From: an uncultured Blautia sp.
GTDB lineage: Bacteria > Bacillota > Clostridia > Lachnospirales > Lachnospiraceae
Assembly: GCA_900547685.1 (NCBI GenBank)
Contig: URHS01000030.1
Span: forward strand, 1 to 29,558
Length of the DNA: 29,558 nucleotides
Direction: 5' to 3'
Shown: one piece after another, positions 1 through 6,632 of the stretch
Numbering within the stretch: position 1 is the stretch's first letter
How the letters are laid out: the number at the start of each line of letters is the position of its first letter
The notes under the pieces: generated by a model
Database searches by the model: none
What the model was told of the DNA's origin: nothing
Seen by the model: the letters and a program-made list of their open reading frames with translations, nothing else
Translations under genes and position numbers: made by a program

Positions 1-34
1 CCAAATAACGGGGTTGTCTTAAATTTTCCCTTTT

Positions 35-90
35 CTGAAAAATGTTACTTTTTTGGACAAATGATTAAAATTGTCCCATGAAAAAAAGTC
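35..90 (+). promoter_or_regulatory. Candidate TetR operator element upstream of tetR
   Basis: It contains the palindrome GGACA-N12-TGTCC (55-76; the inner bases extend it to GGACAA/TTGTCC) between a TGTTACTTTTT block and an AAAAAAAGT block. The same three-part arrangement occurs on the other strand at about 5057-5113, in the same orientation relative to the minus-strand gene there. Seen directly: the palindrome and the repeat. Inferred: a binding site for the neighbouring TetR-family protein, because TetR proteins bind such palindromes and commonly regulate themselves. Confidence 0.55.
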
Positions 91-98
91 GGAATTTG

Positions 99-127
99 TT
101 GAGTAAAAGCAACTATAATGATATAAT
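99..127 (+). promoter_or_regulatory. Promoter of the riboswitch-tetR transcript
   Basis: TTGAGT (99-104), a 17-bp spacer and TATAAT (122-127) form a good vegetative promoter that would start transcription near 133-134, at the foot of the riboswitch P1 helix. A second TATAAT at 114-119 has no convincing -35. The candidate operator at 35-90 lies just upstream. Confidence 0.55.
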
Positions 128-131
128 TTGA

Positions 132-222
132 CAAATAAGGGAGTAGTCGGCACACAATGTGTGGTTGAGTTCAACATCATGGAGTTGCTCCTGGACCAGC
201 CTTAAACGACGAGACTTATCTG
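132..222 (+). promoter_or_regulatory. yybP-ykoY-type (Mn2+) riboswitch aptamer
   Basis: The 5' loop reads AAGGGAGTAG, close to the GGGGAGUAG signature of yybP-ykoY L1, and the 3' loop reads ACGAGACTT, close to its AAGACC-type L3. CAAATAAG (132-139) pairs with CTTATCTG (215-222) with one mismatch to close P1. Internal hairpins include CACAC/GTGTG, GTTGA/TCAAC and GGAG/CTCC. This family senses Mn2+ and in Firmicutes typically controls manganese exporters. Here the first gene is a TetR regulator, which is unusual. Assigned by eye from consensus features; a covariance search was not possible. Confidence 0.7.
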
Positions 223-250
223 CGATAGTGGGTGAGTTTCGTCGTTTTTT
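204..250 (+). terminator. Riboswitch expression-platform terminator
   Basis: A 15-bp stem (AAACGACGAGACTTA against TGAGTTTCGTCGTTT, with some G-T pairs) is followed by a T run. Its 5' arm contains the 3' strand of aptamer P1 (215-218), so aptamer folding and terminator formation exclude each other. Ligand binding should therefore allow read-through into tetR, an ON switch. Confidence 0.75.
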
Positions 251-302
251 ATATCCTATTTTCAGGAATATATTTTTATGGGGATTTTAGGAGGTAATGT
301 CT

Positions 303-842
303 ATGGCAGATTCAAACTTAACGAAGAAAGCACTCGCAGTAGCACTGAAGGAGCTGATGGAAGAGAAGGCATTTGAAAAAACCAGTGTAGGAGATATTTG
401 CGAAAAGTGTAATATGAATCGCAAGAGCTTTTACTATCATTTCAAAGATAAATATGATTTAGTAAATTGGATCTTTGATACAGAGTTTATCGCTGCTATG
501 CATAAAAAGACATATGTGGACACATGGGATTTACTTGCAGATATATGCCAATATTTTTATGAGAATCGAGATTTTTATCGTAAAGCGTTGCGTATAAAAG
601 GACAGAATTCATTTTCGGATCATTTTAGAGAATTACTGCTTCCTATCATTTCCAACCGCCTTCAGGATATTATAGGTTTGGAAACAAAACAGGAGTTTCA
701 AATAAATTTTTTTGCGGATGCATTTGTTATGGCATTCCAAAGATGGATTTTAGAGTATGCTTCTATGTCCGCGACCGACTTTTTAGAGCAGATGAAGATT
801 TGTATAAAATACATTGCGGCTAGATATGAAGAACTTGAATAG
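303..842 (+). CDS. TetR/AcrR-family transcriptional regulator
   Basis: A DNA-binding repressor-type protein of 179 residues, normal for the family. The N-terminal helix-turn-helix runs over about residues 5-50, with the TetR signature around FYYHFKDKYDLVNWI. The rest is a helical ligand-binding and dimerisation domain of the kind seen in DhaS-like Firmicutes TetR proteins. I chose ATG 303 over ATG 297 because AGGAGG at 289-294 is 8 nt from 303 and only 2 nt from 297. The gene follows a yybP-ykoY-type riboswitch and terminator, so its own synthesis appears metal-gated. A palindrome at its promoter recurs at the divergent radical SAM locus, which I infer is its second target. The ligand is unknown; the DNA-binding role is secure, the targets are inference. 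Confidence 0.9.
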   Translation: MADSNLTKKALAVALKELMEEKAFEKTSVGDICEKCNMNRKSFYYHFKDKYDLVNWIFDTEFIAAMHKKTYVDTWDLLADICQYFYENRDFYRKALRIKGQNSFSDHFRELLLPIISNRLQDIIGLETKQEFQINFFADAFVMAFQRWILEYASMSATDFLEQMKICIKYIAARYEELE

Positions 843-903
843 TTGTATATGTATGATAAGTAGAATTATATTTGACGTATTAGAGAAGAGGAAAGATTGA
901 AAA

Positions 904-1287
904 ATGAAAAAGGCAAAAAAATATGTAAATAAATTATTTCAAGGGAGATACGGGCTTGATGATTTTGGGATAATGCTAATAGGAATGAGCCTTGTATTGT
1001 ACTTACTTGGAATAGTTTTAAAAAGTGAATTTATAATCTCTTTGTGTCTGATTGTGCTCTTTGTCAGTATGTATAGAATTCTATCACGGCAACATTGGGA
1101 TAGAGGCGAAGAAAATAGGAAATATTTGAGCTACGTAAAATTATGGAAATTAAGAATTGAAAATAGGAAATATTCAAGAATTTATATTTGCAAGAGATGT
1201 GGCAAATACATCCGCGTCCCAAAAGGAAAGGGGAAAATTCAGGTAACGTGTACGGCGTGTGGTGACAAAACTATACGTTGGACTTAA
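904..1287 (+). CDS. Small two-TM membrane protein with C-terminal zinc ribbon
   Basis: A 127-residue protein with two closely spaced hydrophobic segments (about residues 22-40 and 44-58), a basic cytosolic linker and a C-terminal CxxC...CxxC pair (CKRCGKYIRVPKGKG, then CTACGD) that looks like a zinc ribbon. Similar membrane-plus-zinc-ribbon proteins of unknown function are common in Clostridia. It lies 61 nt after tetR with no terminator between, so it is probably on the same riboswitch-controlled transcript. An AGGAAAG ribosome site precedes ATG 904. The four cysteines could bind Zn2+ or another transition metal, which would fit the metal theme, but no function can be assigned. Confidence 0.7.
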   Translation: MKKAKKYVNKLFQGRYGLDDFGIMLIGMSLVLYLLGIVLKSEFIISLCLIVLFVSMYRILSRQHWDRGEENRKYLSYVKLWKLRIENRKYSRIYICKRCGKYIRVPKGKGKIQVTCTACGDKTIRWT

Positions 1288-1379
1288 CAATATCAATATT
1301 TTTACGAGGAGAAGGGAGATGAAGGAGGTAAAAAAACTTTGATCTTTTATTATGTAGCAGCAAGGCCTTTATTTGGACT

Positions 1380-1408
1380 TTGACCAGTAACATATGTGAT
1401 ATTATACG
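1380..1408 (+). promoter_or_regulatory. Promoter of the NiCo riboswitch operon
   Basis: TTGACC (1380-1385), a 17-bp spacer and TATACG (1403-1408). Transcription would start near 1415, about 25 nt ahead of the aptamer. The -10 is imperfect. Confidence 0.4.
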
Positions 1409-1441
1409 AAAACTCTTTGCACTGCATATATATCTACAGTA

Positions 1442-1525
1442 CAAACTGAGCAGACCGTGACAGTATGTCATGGAGTCGGGTCACATGAGTGACAGTGGTA
1501 TCTTTCATCCACGGGACAGTAGTTG
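1442..1525 (+). promoter_or_regulatory. NiCo (czcD) riboswitch aptamer
   Basis: It carries the family's conserved blocks in order: CTGAGCAG (1446-1453), a TGAC...GTCA stem, ATGGAGTCGGG (1470-1480), a second TCAC...GTGA stem, and GGGACAGT (1513-1520), whose CAGT pairs with the opening ACTG. This matches the four-way-junction Ni2+/Co2+ riboswitch that controls CzcD-type exporters. The gene directly downstream is a cation diffusion facilitator, as expected. Assigned by eye from recalled consensus. Confidence 0.85.
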
Positions 1526-1556
1526 CTAATACTGATTCGTGGGTGTTTTATAAATT
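1507..1556 (+). terminator. NiCo riboswitch terminator
   Basis: ATCCACG (1507-1513) pairs with CGTGGGT (1538-1544), with an inner CAGTA/TACTG stem (1517-1521/1530-1534), followed by a T-rich tail. It uses the aptamer's conserved GGGACAGT, so metal-bound aptamer and terminator are mutually exclusive. That predicts expression of the exporters when Ni2+ or Co2+ is high. Confidence 0.7.
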
Positions 1557-1639
1557 TCTTTGTCAAAAAACACTTCGTTAAAAACTCCCACATATGTTTA
1601 GTGCCATAGAGTTATCTTAAAAAAATGGAGGTAACAAGT

Positions 1640-2557
1640 ATGGAAAAAAACAAAACAATGACAAGGAAGAACAATGTTACAGAAACTGATTTTCAGAAGG
1701 TAGCAAATAGGGTGTCAATTATTGCTATTATCGGAAATGTAATGCTGTCTGTGATTAAGCTCTTGGCAGGAATTATAGCGCATTCCAATGCAATGATTAG
1801 TGATGCTATACATTCCGCATCCGATGTATTTAGTACTATTGTGGTTATTATAGGTATTAAGCTTGCGTCGAAGGAATCTGATAAAGAACATCCTTATGGA
1901 CATGAAAGACTGGAATGTGTGGCGGCGATTGTTTTGGCGATGGTTCTTTTCATAACAGGAATTGGAATTGGAATGGAAGCATTAAAAAATATTTTGCAGG
2001 GCAATTACAGTGATTTGCAGGTTCCGGGAATTCTGGCATTGATTGCGGCTATTGTATCGATTATTTGTAAGGAAGGAATGTATTGGTATACGAGGTATTA
2101 TGCAAAGAAAATTGATTCCAGTGCTTTAATGGCAGATGCGTGGCATCATCGTTCAGATGCATTCTCTTCAATAGGGGCTTTGATAGGAATAGGTGGAGCA
2201 AGACTTGGTTTTCCGATTATGGATTCTATTGCCAGTCTGGTAATTTTCGTATTTATTGCAAAAGCTGCTTTTGATATTTTTAAAGATGCTATAAATAAAA
2301 TGGTTGATCATTCCTGTGATGAAGAGACAGAAAAGCAAATTTATGATTGTGTCTTGAAGAATGAGTATGTGATGGGAATAGATTTACTTCAAACACGAAT
2401 CTTTGGCAATAAAATTTATGTAGATCTGGAAATTCAGGCAGATGCGTCATGCACATTGCAGGAAGCACATAACATTGCAGAAGCTGTACATGATGATATT
2501 GAACAGAATTTTCCGAAGGTAAAACATATTATGGTTCATGTGAACCCAATAAAGTAA
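1640..2557 (+). CDS. Cation diffusion facilitator (CDF) metal exporter
   Basis: A proton-coupled divalent-metal exporter of the inner membrane, 305 residues, six TM segments and a C-terminal cytosolic dimerisation domain. The metal-site motifs are HSASD (H58-x3-D62, TM2) and HHRSD in TM5; the family's HPYGHER loop follows TM2. The HD/HD pattern is that of Zn/Co/Ni-type members rather than the Mn-type DD/HD. GGAGGT at 1627-1632 points to ATG 1640 rather than the in-frame ATG 1625. It lies directly behind a NiCo riboswitch, so Ni2+ or Co2+ is the likely inducer and substrate. It forms an operon with the MFS transporter 31 nt downstream. The metal preference is inferred from the riboswitch. Confidence 0.93.
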   Translation: MEKNKTMTRKNNVTETDFQKVANRVSIIAIIGNVMLSVIKLLAGIIAHSNAMISDAIHSASDVFSTIVVIIGIKLASKESDKEHPYGHERLECVAAIVLAMVLFITGIGIGMEALKNILQGNYSDLQVPGILALIAAIVSIICKEGMYWYTRYYAKKIDSSALMADAWHHRSDAFSSIGALIGIGGARLGFPIMDSIASLVIFVFIAKAAFDIFKDAINKMVDHSCDEETEKQIYDCVLKNEYVMGIDLLQTRIFGNKIYVDLEIQADASCTLQEAHNIAEAVHDDIEQNFPKVKHIMVHVNPIK

Positions 2558-2588
2558 TATAGAATGATTGGGAAAAAGGAGAAACTTT

Positions 2589-3764
2589 ATGAAAAATATT
2601 ATTTTTTTGGGACTTATCAGTTTCTTTATGGATATCAGTTCTGAAATGGTATATCCGATTATTCCGCTTTATCTGGTCTCTGCTTTTGGTGCGACACCTG
2701 CAATCGTGGGAATTATTGAAGGGATTGCAGAAAGTACAGCCAGTTTGCTCAAAGTATTTAGCGGTTATGTAACAGACAAATACAAGTGTAAAAAGCCGAT
2801 TGCTTTTTTGGGATATGCCACAGGTTTTCTCTATAAGTTGGCGCTTCTGTTTGCCTCTAGCTGGACAGGCATTCTGACTGCACGTGTGATAGATCGTCTT
2901 GGAAAAGGTATTCGTACTGCTCCAAGAGATGTGCTGGTCAGTGAAAGTGCAGATAAGAATGAGTTGGGAAAAGCTTTTGGAATACATAAGGCACTGGACA
3001 TGGCAGGTTCTGCTATTGGTATCCTGCTAGCATATATTTTATTAAAAAATCTTGGGCGCCAGCAGGCAGACTATAAAATGATTTTTGCTCTTTCTGTCAT
3101 ACCTACAGTACTTGCATTATTCATGTTTGCCTTTGTAAAAGAGAAAAAAGAGCAACGGAATCTGAAAAGCAGAGAGCGGTTCTGGAAAAACTTCTCTGCA
3201 CTAGACGGACGCCTGAAATTGTATTTGTTTGTTGTATTTCTTTTTACGCTGGGTAATTCATCGAACAGCTTTTTGTTGTTGCGTGCAAAGAGTGCAGGAT
3301 TTGATGATACCAATGTAATACTTCTCTACTTTTTATATAACCTGACTGTTTCTATCTTGTCGGTTCCTTTTGGCAAGCTGTCTGATAGAATTGGCAGAAA
3401 GCAGGTACTTATCGCAGGATACTTGTTGTTCTCTGTGGTGTATCTAGGATTTGCATTTGCCACAAAATCAACATCCTTTGTTATTATTTTCTTTGTGTAC
3501 GGTATTTTTACTGCTATGACAGCCGGTGTGGAGAGGGCTTTGATTGCAGAAGTTTCGCCTGCCGAACTGAAAGGAACCATGCTGGGACTTCATTCTACCA
3601 TTGCAGGAATAGCATTACTTCCGGCAAGTGTAATCTGTGGTTTTTTATGGGAATACTTTGGAAGTGCGGTTCCATTTGTTTTCGGAGCTTCTATGTCTGC
3701 GCTTGCTGCGATTTTACTTATTCTTTTTTTTCGAACACCAGAAAAAATAAGAGAGAATATATAG
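2589..3764 (+). CDS. MFS transporter, probable metal or drug efflux
   Basis: A 12-TM major facilitator of 391 residues. After the first half's cytosolic loop it shows DRLGKGIRTAPRDVLV, a motif I associate with a prokaryotic MFS group that includes nickel-resistance-type exporters. A second MFS-type loop, GKLSDRIGRKQ, opens the second half. AGGAG at 2577-2581 selects ATG 2589; an in-frame TTG at 2568 lies upstream of the ribosome site and is rejected. It follows the CDF gene within the NiCo riboswitch transcript, so co-regulated Ni/Co export is the simplest reading. Substrate identity is inference from context, and drug or metabolite export remains possible. Confidence 0.85.
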   Translation: MKNIIFLGLISFFMDISSEMVYPIIPLYLVSAFGATPAIVGIIEGIAESTASLLKVFSGYVTDKYKCKKPIAFLGYATGFLYKLALLFASSWTGILTARVIDRLGKGIRTAPRDVLVSESADKNELGKAFGIHKALDMAGSAIGILLAYILLKNLGRQQADYKMIFALSVIPTVLALFMFAFVKEKKEQRNLKSRERFWKNFSALDGRLKLYLFVVFLFTLGNSSNSFLLLRAKSAGFDDTNVILLYFLYNLTVSILSVPFGKLSDRIGRKQVLIAGYLLFSVVYLGFAFATKSTSFVIIFFVYGIFTAMTAGVERALIAEVSPAELKGTMLGLHSTIAGIALLPASVICGFLWEYFGSAVPFVFGASMSALAAILLILFFRTPEKIRENI

Positions 3765-3850
3765 GCTAATTTAAAAGTTATTATATAAGCATTGGCTAAT
3801 AACATATGTATTTTTATTGGAGCCGGAATATAAATATGGTTATATGAATT

Positions 3851-3893
3851 AAAAAACAGATCGCATTCGTTAGACGAGTGTGATCTGTTTTTT
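3851..3893. terminator. Strong bidirectional terminator
   Basis: A long inverted repeat, AAAAAACAGATCGCATTCGT with its near-perfect complement after a TAG loop, has A and T runs on both sides. It closes the CDF-MFS operon and also lies downstream of the converging minus-strand gene. Confidence 0.9.
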
Positions 3894-3959
3894 ATCTTAA
3901 TGATGTACTTTCCAAAAAATACGCTTTTTACAGGTTCTTTATAAGATTTACCTTAGAAA

Positions 3960-4979
3960 TTACAGGCTTTTCTTGGGAGAAACTTGTTGCAATATTTCTT
4001 TCAATGGGCAATCAAAGAAGTTATATCGTTCTTCTACAGATTGACCAAGAACAGAGTAACACTTTCCATCTTGTGTGAAGCCAATTGAACAAGCTTGATC
4101 GGAAATAATACCATCGATGAAATGATTATCATAAATCATATCAAATGGAATGGTTTTGTATTTCTGCTCAGTTCGAGTATATTGCACATATTGATAAACT
4201 TGTGTTCGTATATTTTGTGGGCAAGGAGGATATGCATAAAATATGGTAAATACAGGATGTAATATCTCTGTATCGCTTAAAATATCTCCATTTATAATTT
4301 TATCTACATCATATTCCTGATAAGGATAGTAAATCGAGTATAGAAAATTTCTTGAACGTAATAGGCTGCAAGCATCTTCTACGCCGTTACTAAATTCTAT
4401 AACATACATTAAATTGTAAAGTTCGTTTGATTCATCTAATAATGCGTCTGTGATTTCACTAGGAGAACAAAATATGATAAAAGCACATTGTGGGAATTTT
4501 TCTACGAGTTCTAAAATAGGAACGATTGCATCGTGAACGTAAATGATCCATGTGTAAATTCCCAGTTTTTGCCCTTGCTCTATAAGTGAAATATACATTT
4601 GGTCTTTGTTATAATAGTCTGTTCCATTTATTTCTAAAGATATGGACCAGGGAATATTGAAGTTTTCTTTTTCTTCAATTGAGCGAATGGTAGCGGCACC
4701 ATTGGTACAACTGTTGTAACCAACATTTATTCCAAAGGTAATCATTCGTTCTGTATCTATTGTTGATACTGCATCAGGAATAATCTGGTAATAACAGCTA
4801 TGTTCATTTTTTAGCATATCTTGTGCTGTTTTCAAAAAATGGTGTTGAAATCTTCCCTCTGAAAAATTGAGAGACATATCGATTAGATTGCGAGTGCTTC
4901 TTTCGGGATCATCTTGAATTTGTTTTATAGTTTTTCTTACAGTTGTTTCTATCAAAATACGATTAAGGTCTTTTTTCAT
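3960..4979 (-). CDS. Radical SAM-like pseudoenzyme (cysteine cluster lost)
   Basis: A 339-residue protein that aligns along its length with the radical SAM protein encoded divergently at 5235. Shared landmarks are the N-terminal KTIKQIQDDPE region, GAATIRSIEEKENFNIPW (compare GSAIQHEVEEKNNCNVPW), EQGQKLGIYTWIIY (compare TQGKELGTYMYIYT) and the C-terminal GKCYSVLGQSVEERYNFFDC (compare GDVEPCVFIHYSNVNIHDC). The CxxxCxxC stretch is deleted and the GGEP SAM motif reads VHDA, so it should not bind the 4Fe-4S/SAM centre. GGAAGGTG just upstream selects ATG 4979; the open frame extends to 5069 but that part holds regulatory DNA. A regulatory or scaffolding partner role is my inference. Homology is by eye but supported at several points. 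Confidence 0.8.
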   Translation of the reverse strand: MKKDLNRILIETTVRKTIKQIQDDPERSTRNLIDMSLNFSEGRFQHHFLKTAQDMLKNEHSCYYQIIPDAVSTIDTERMITFGINVGYNSCTNGAATIRSIEEKENFNIPWSISLEINGTDYYNKDQMYISLIEQGQKLGIYTWIIYVHDAIVPILELVEKFPQCAFIIFCSPSEITDALLDESNELYNLMYVIEFSNGVEDACSLLRSRNFLYSIYYPYQEYDVDKIINGDILSDTEILHPVFTIFYAYPPCPQNIRTQVYQYVQYTRTEQKYKTIPFDMIYDNHFIDGIISDQACSIGFTQDGKCYSVLGQSVEERYNFFDCPLKEILQQVSPKKSL

Positions 4980-5056
4980 AGGACACCTTCCTTTTCCTAC
5001 AAGTAGATATTTAAGGTAAAAAGCATACCTTGCAGATTTAATCATAAGTAGGATAC

Positions 5057-5113
5057 TTTTTTTACACAAGGGACAAATGAGCTATTCTGTCCCAAAAAGT
5101 AACAATTTTTCTG
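5057..5113 (-). promoter_or_regulatory. Second copy of the TetR-type operator element
   Basis: On the minus strand it repeats the arrangement at 35-90: TGTTACTTTTT, then GGGACA-N12-TGTCCC (5070-5093), then AAAAAAAGT. It stands upstream of the minus-strand pseudoenzyme gene in the same orientation as the first copy stands to tetR. Related half-sites (TTTGTCAC, TTCTGTCCG at about 5125-5150) continue toward the radical SAM promoter. The shared spacing of exactly 12 bp is seen directly; the identity of the regulator is inferred. Confidence 0.55.
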
Positions 5114-5150
5114 AGTGTCATAATTTGTCACATATCTGAATTTCTGTCCG

Positions 5151-5179
5151 ATGAAATTTGAAATAGTGTTTTCTATAAT
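5151..5179 (+). promoter_or_regulatory. Promoter of the radical SAM operon
   Basis: ATGAAA (5151-5156), a 17-bp spacer and TATAAT (5174-5179). TTCTGTCCG abuts the weak -35, so a regulator bound to the neighbouring TGTCC-type sites could affect it. Confidence 0.45.
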
Positions 5180-5234
5180 CAAGGCATGAGCATATTGCAA
5201 ATGCAAAATAAAAATCCCATAAGGAGATAGAGAC

Positions 5235-6614
5235 ATGGCTGAAAAGAAAACGAAAGAAATTATGCAGGAATTTGCTATTAAAAAGGCACTTGGGTATTTA
5301 GAGAAAGACCCGGAAAAGAACGCACCAAAGCTTATGGACATGGTGGATAAGTTCTGTCCGGATGACTGGTTTGCAAGCCAGCGGAAAGTGATACGCAATA
5401 TACTGGAAGAAAAGAATAACTGGTATGATCTTATTTTGCGTATCTATGATTTGGATGAAGGCGTTCGTAAATCTTTTTTTGAGAACTTTATTTTTAATTC
5501 CGCTTTAAAAGGCAGTGCGATCCAGCATGAGGTTGAGGAGAAAAATAATTGTAATGTACCGTGGGCTATTTTAATGGACCCGACCTCTGCCTGCAATCTT
5601 CATTGTACAGGATGCTGGGCAGCAGAGTATGGGCATCAGCTGAACCTGGATTACGATACATTGGATTCTATCGTTACGCAGGGAAAAGAATTGGGAACTT
5701 ATATGTACATCTATACAGGAGGTGAGCCGTTAGTCCGTAAAAAGGATTTAATAAAGTTATGTGAGAAGCATTCGGATTGTGAGTTTTTATCTTTCACGAA
5801 TGGAACACTGATTGATGAAGAATTTTGTCAGGAAATGCTCAGGGTAAAGAATTTTGTGCCTGCAATCAGCTTGGAAGGTTTTGAAACAGCGAATGACGGT
5901 CGCAGAGGCGATGGTGTATACCAGAAGGTCATGAATGCAATGCGACTGTTGAAAGAACATAAGTTGCCGTTTGGTATTTCAACCTGCTATACAAGTGCCA
6001 ATTATAATGATATCAGTAGTGAAGAATTTTTTGATTTAATGATTGATGCAGGAGCACTATTTGTATGGTTCTTCCACTATATGCCTGTTGGACAAGGAGC
6101 TGTTCCGGCACTTTTGCCAACACCGGAACAACGTACGGTGGTTTATGAGCGAATCAGAAAGTATCGTGAGACAAAGGCAATCTTTAGTATGGACTTCCAG
6201 AATGATGCGGAGTATGTAGGTGGTTGCATTGCCGGCGGAAGAAGTTATTTCCATATCAATGCAGCAGGAGATGTGGAACCATGTGTATTCATCCACTATT
6301 CCAATGTAAACATTCATGATTGCACTGTATTAGAAGCTTTGAAGAGTCCTATTTTTATGGCATATCGTGAAGGTCAGCCATTTAATGATAATATGCTTCG
6401 TCCTTGTCCTATGTTGGAAAATCCGGATAAACTCAGAAAAATGGTAAAGGATACCGGGGCAAAATCGACAGATTATGAATCACCGGAAGATGTAGATACG
6501 CTTTGTGACAGAACAACACCATACGCTCAGAATTGGGCAGCACAGGCGGAGAATCTATGGATGAATAGCAGCGGAAGTTGTGGCGGATGTACAGGTTGCG
6601 GTCAAGGTAAATAG
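5235..6614 (+). CDS. Radical SAM protein with additional C-terminal cysteines
   Basis: A 459-residue radical SAM enzyme. CNLHCTGC (C120, C124, C127) binds the 4Fe-4S cluster and YTGGEP (about 160-165) contacts SAM. The C-terminal part has a SPASM-like layout (GGC, then INAAGDVEPC, then HDC, then CPML) and ends in a cysteine/glycine-rich SCGGCTGCG tail, suggesting auxiliary clusters. An AAGGAGATAG site precedes ATG 5235. It is divergent from its inactive paralogue and followed after 18 nt by a Ca2+/Mn2+ P-type ATPase, forming the head of a plus-strand operon. The substrate is unknown; I do not see a precursor peptide nearby, so peptide maturation is only one option. The enzyme class is certain. 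Confidence 0.92.
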   Translation: MAEKKTKEIMQEFAIKKALGYLEKDPEKNAPKLMDMVDKFCPDDWFASQRKVIRNILEEKNNWYDLILRIYDLDEGVRKSFFENFIFNSALKGSAIQHEVEEKNNCNVPWAILMDPTSACNLHCTGCWAAEYGHQLNLDYDTLDSIVTQGKELGTYMYIYTGGEPLVRKKDLIKLCEKHSDCEFLSFTNGTLIDEEFCQEMLRVKNFVPAISLEGFETANDGRRGDGVYQKVMNAMRLLKEHKLPFGISTCYTSANYNDISSEEFFDLMIDAGALFVWFFHYMPVGQGAVPALLPTPEQRTVVYERIRKYRETKAIFSMDFQNDAEYVGGCIAGGRSYFHINAAGDVEPCVFIHYSNVNIHDCTVLEALKSPIFMAYREGQPFNDNMLRPCPMLENPDKLRKMVKDTGAKSTDYESPEDVDTLCDRTTPYAQNWAAQAENLWMNSSGSCGGCTGCGQGK

Positions 6615-6632
6615 AGAAGATTAGAAGATGAG

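Noticed and set aside
4980..5069. N-terminal extension of the minus-strand radical SAM-like protein
   Set aside because: A good ribosome site (GGAAGGTG) directly precedes ATG 4979, and the extension does not align with the paralogue.
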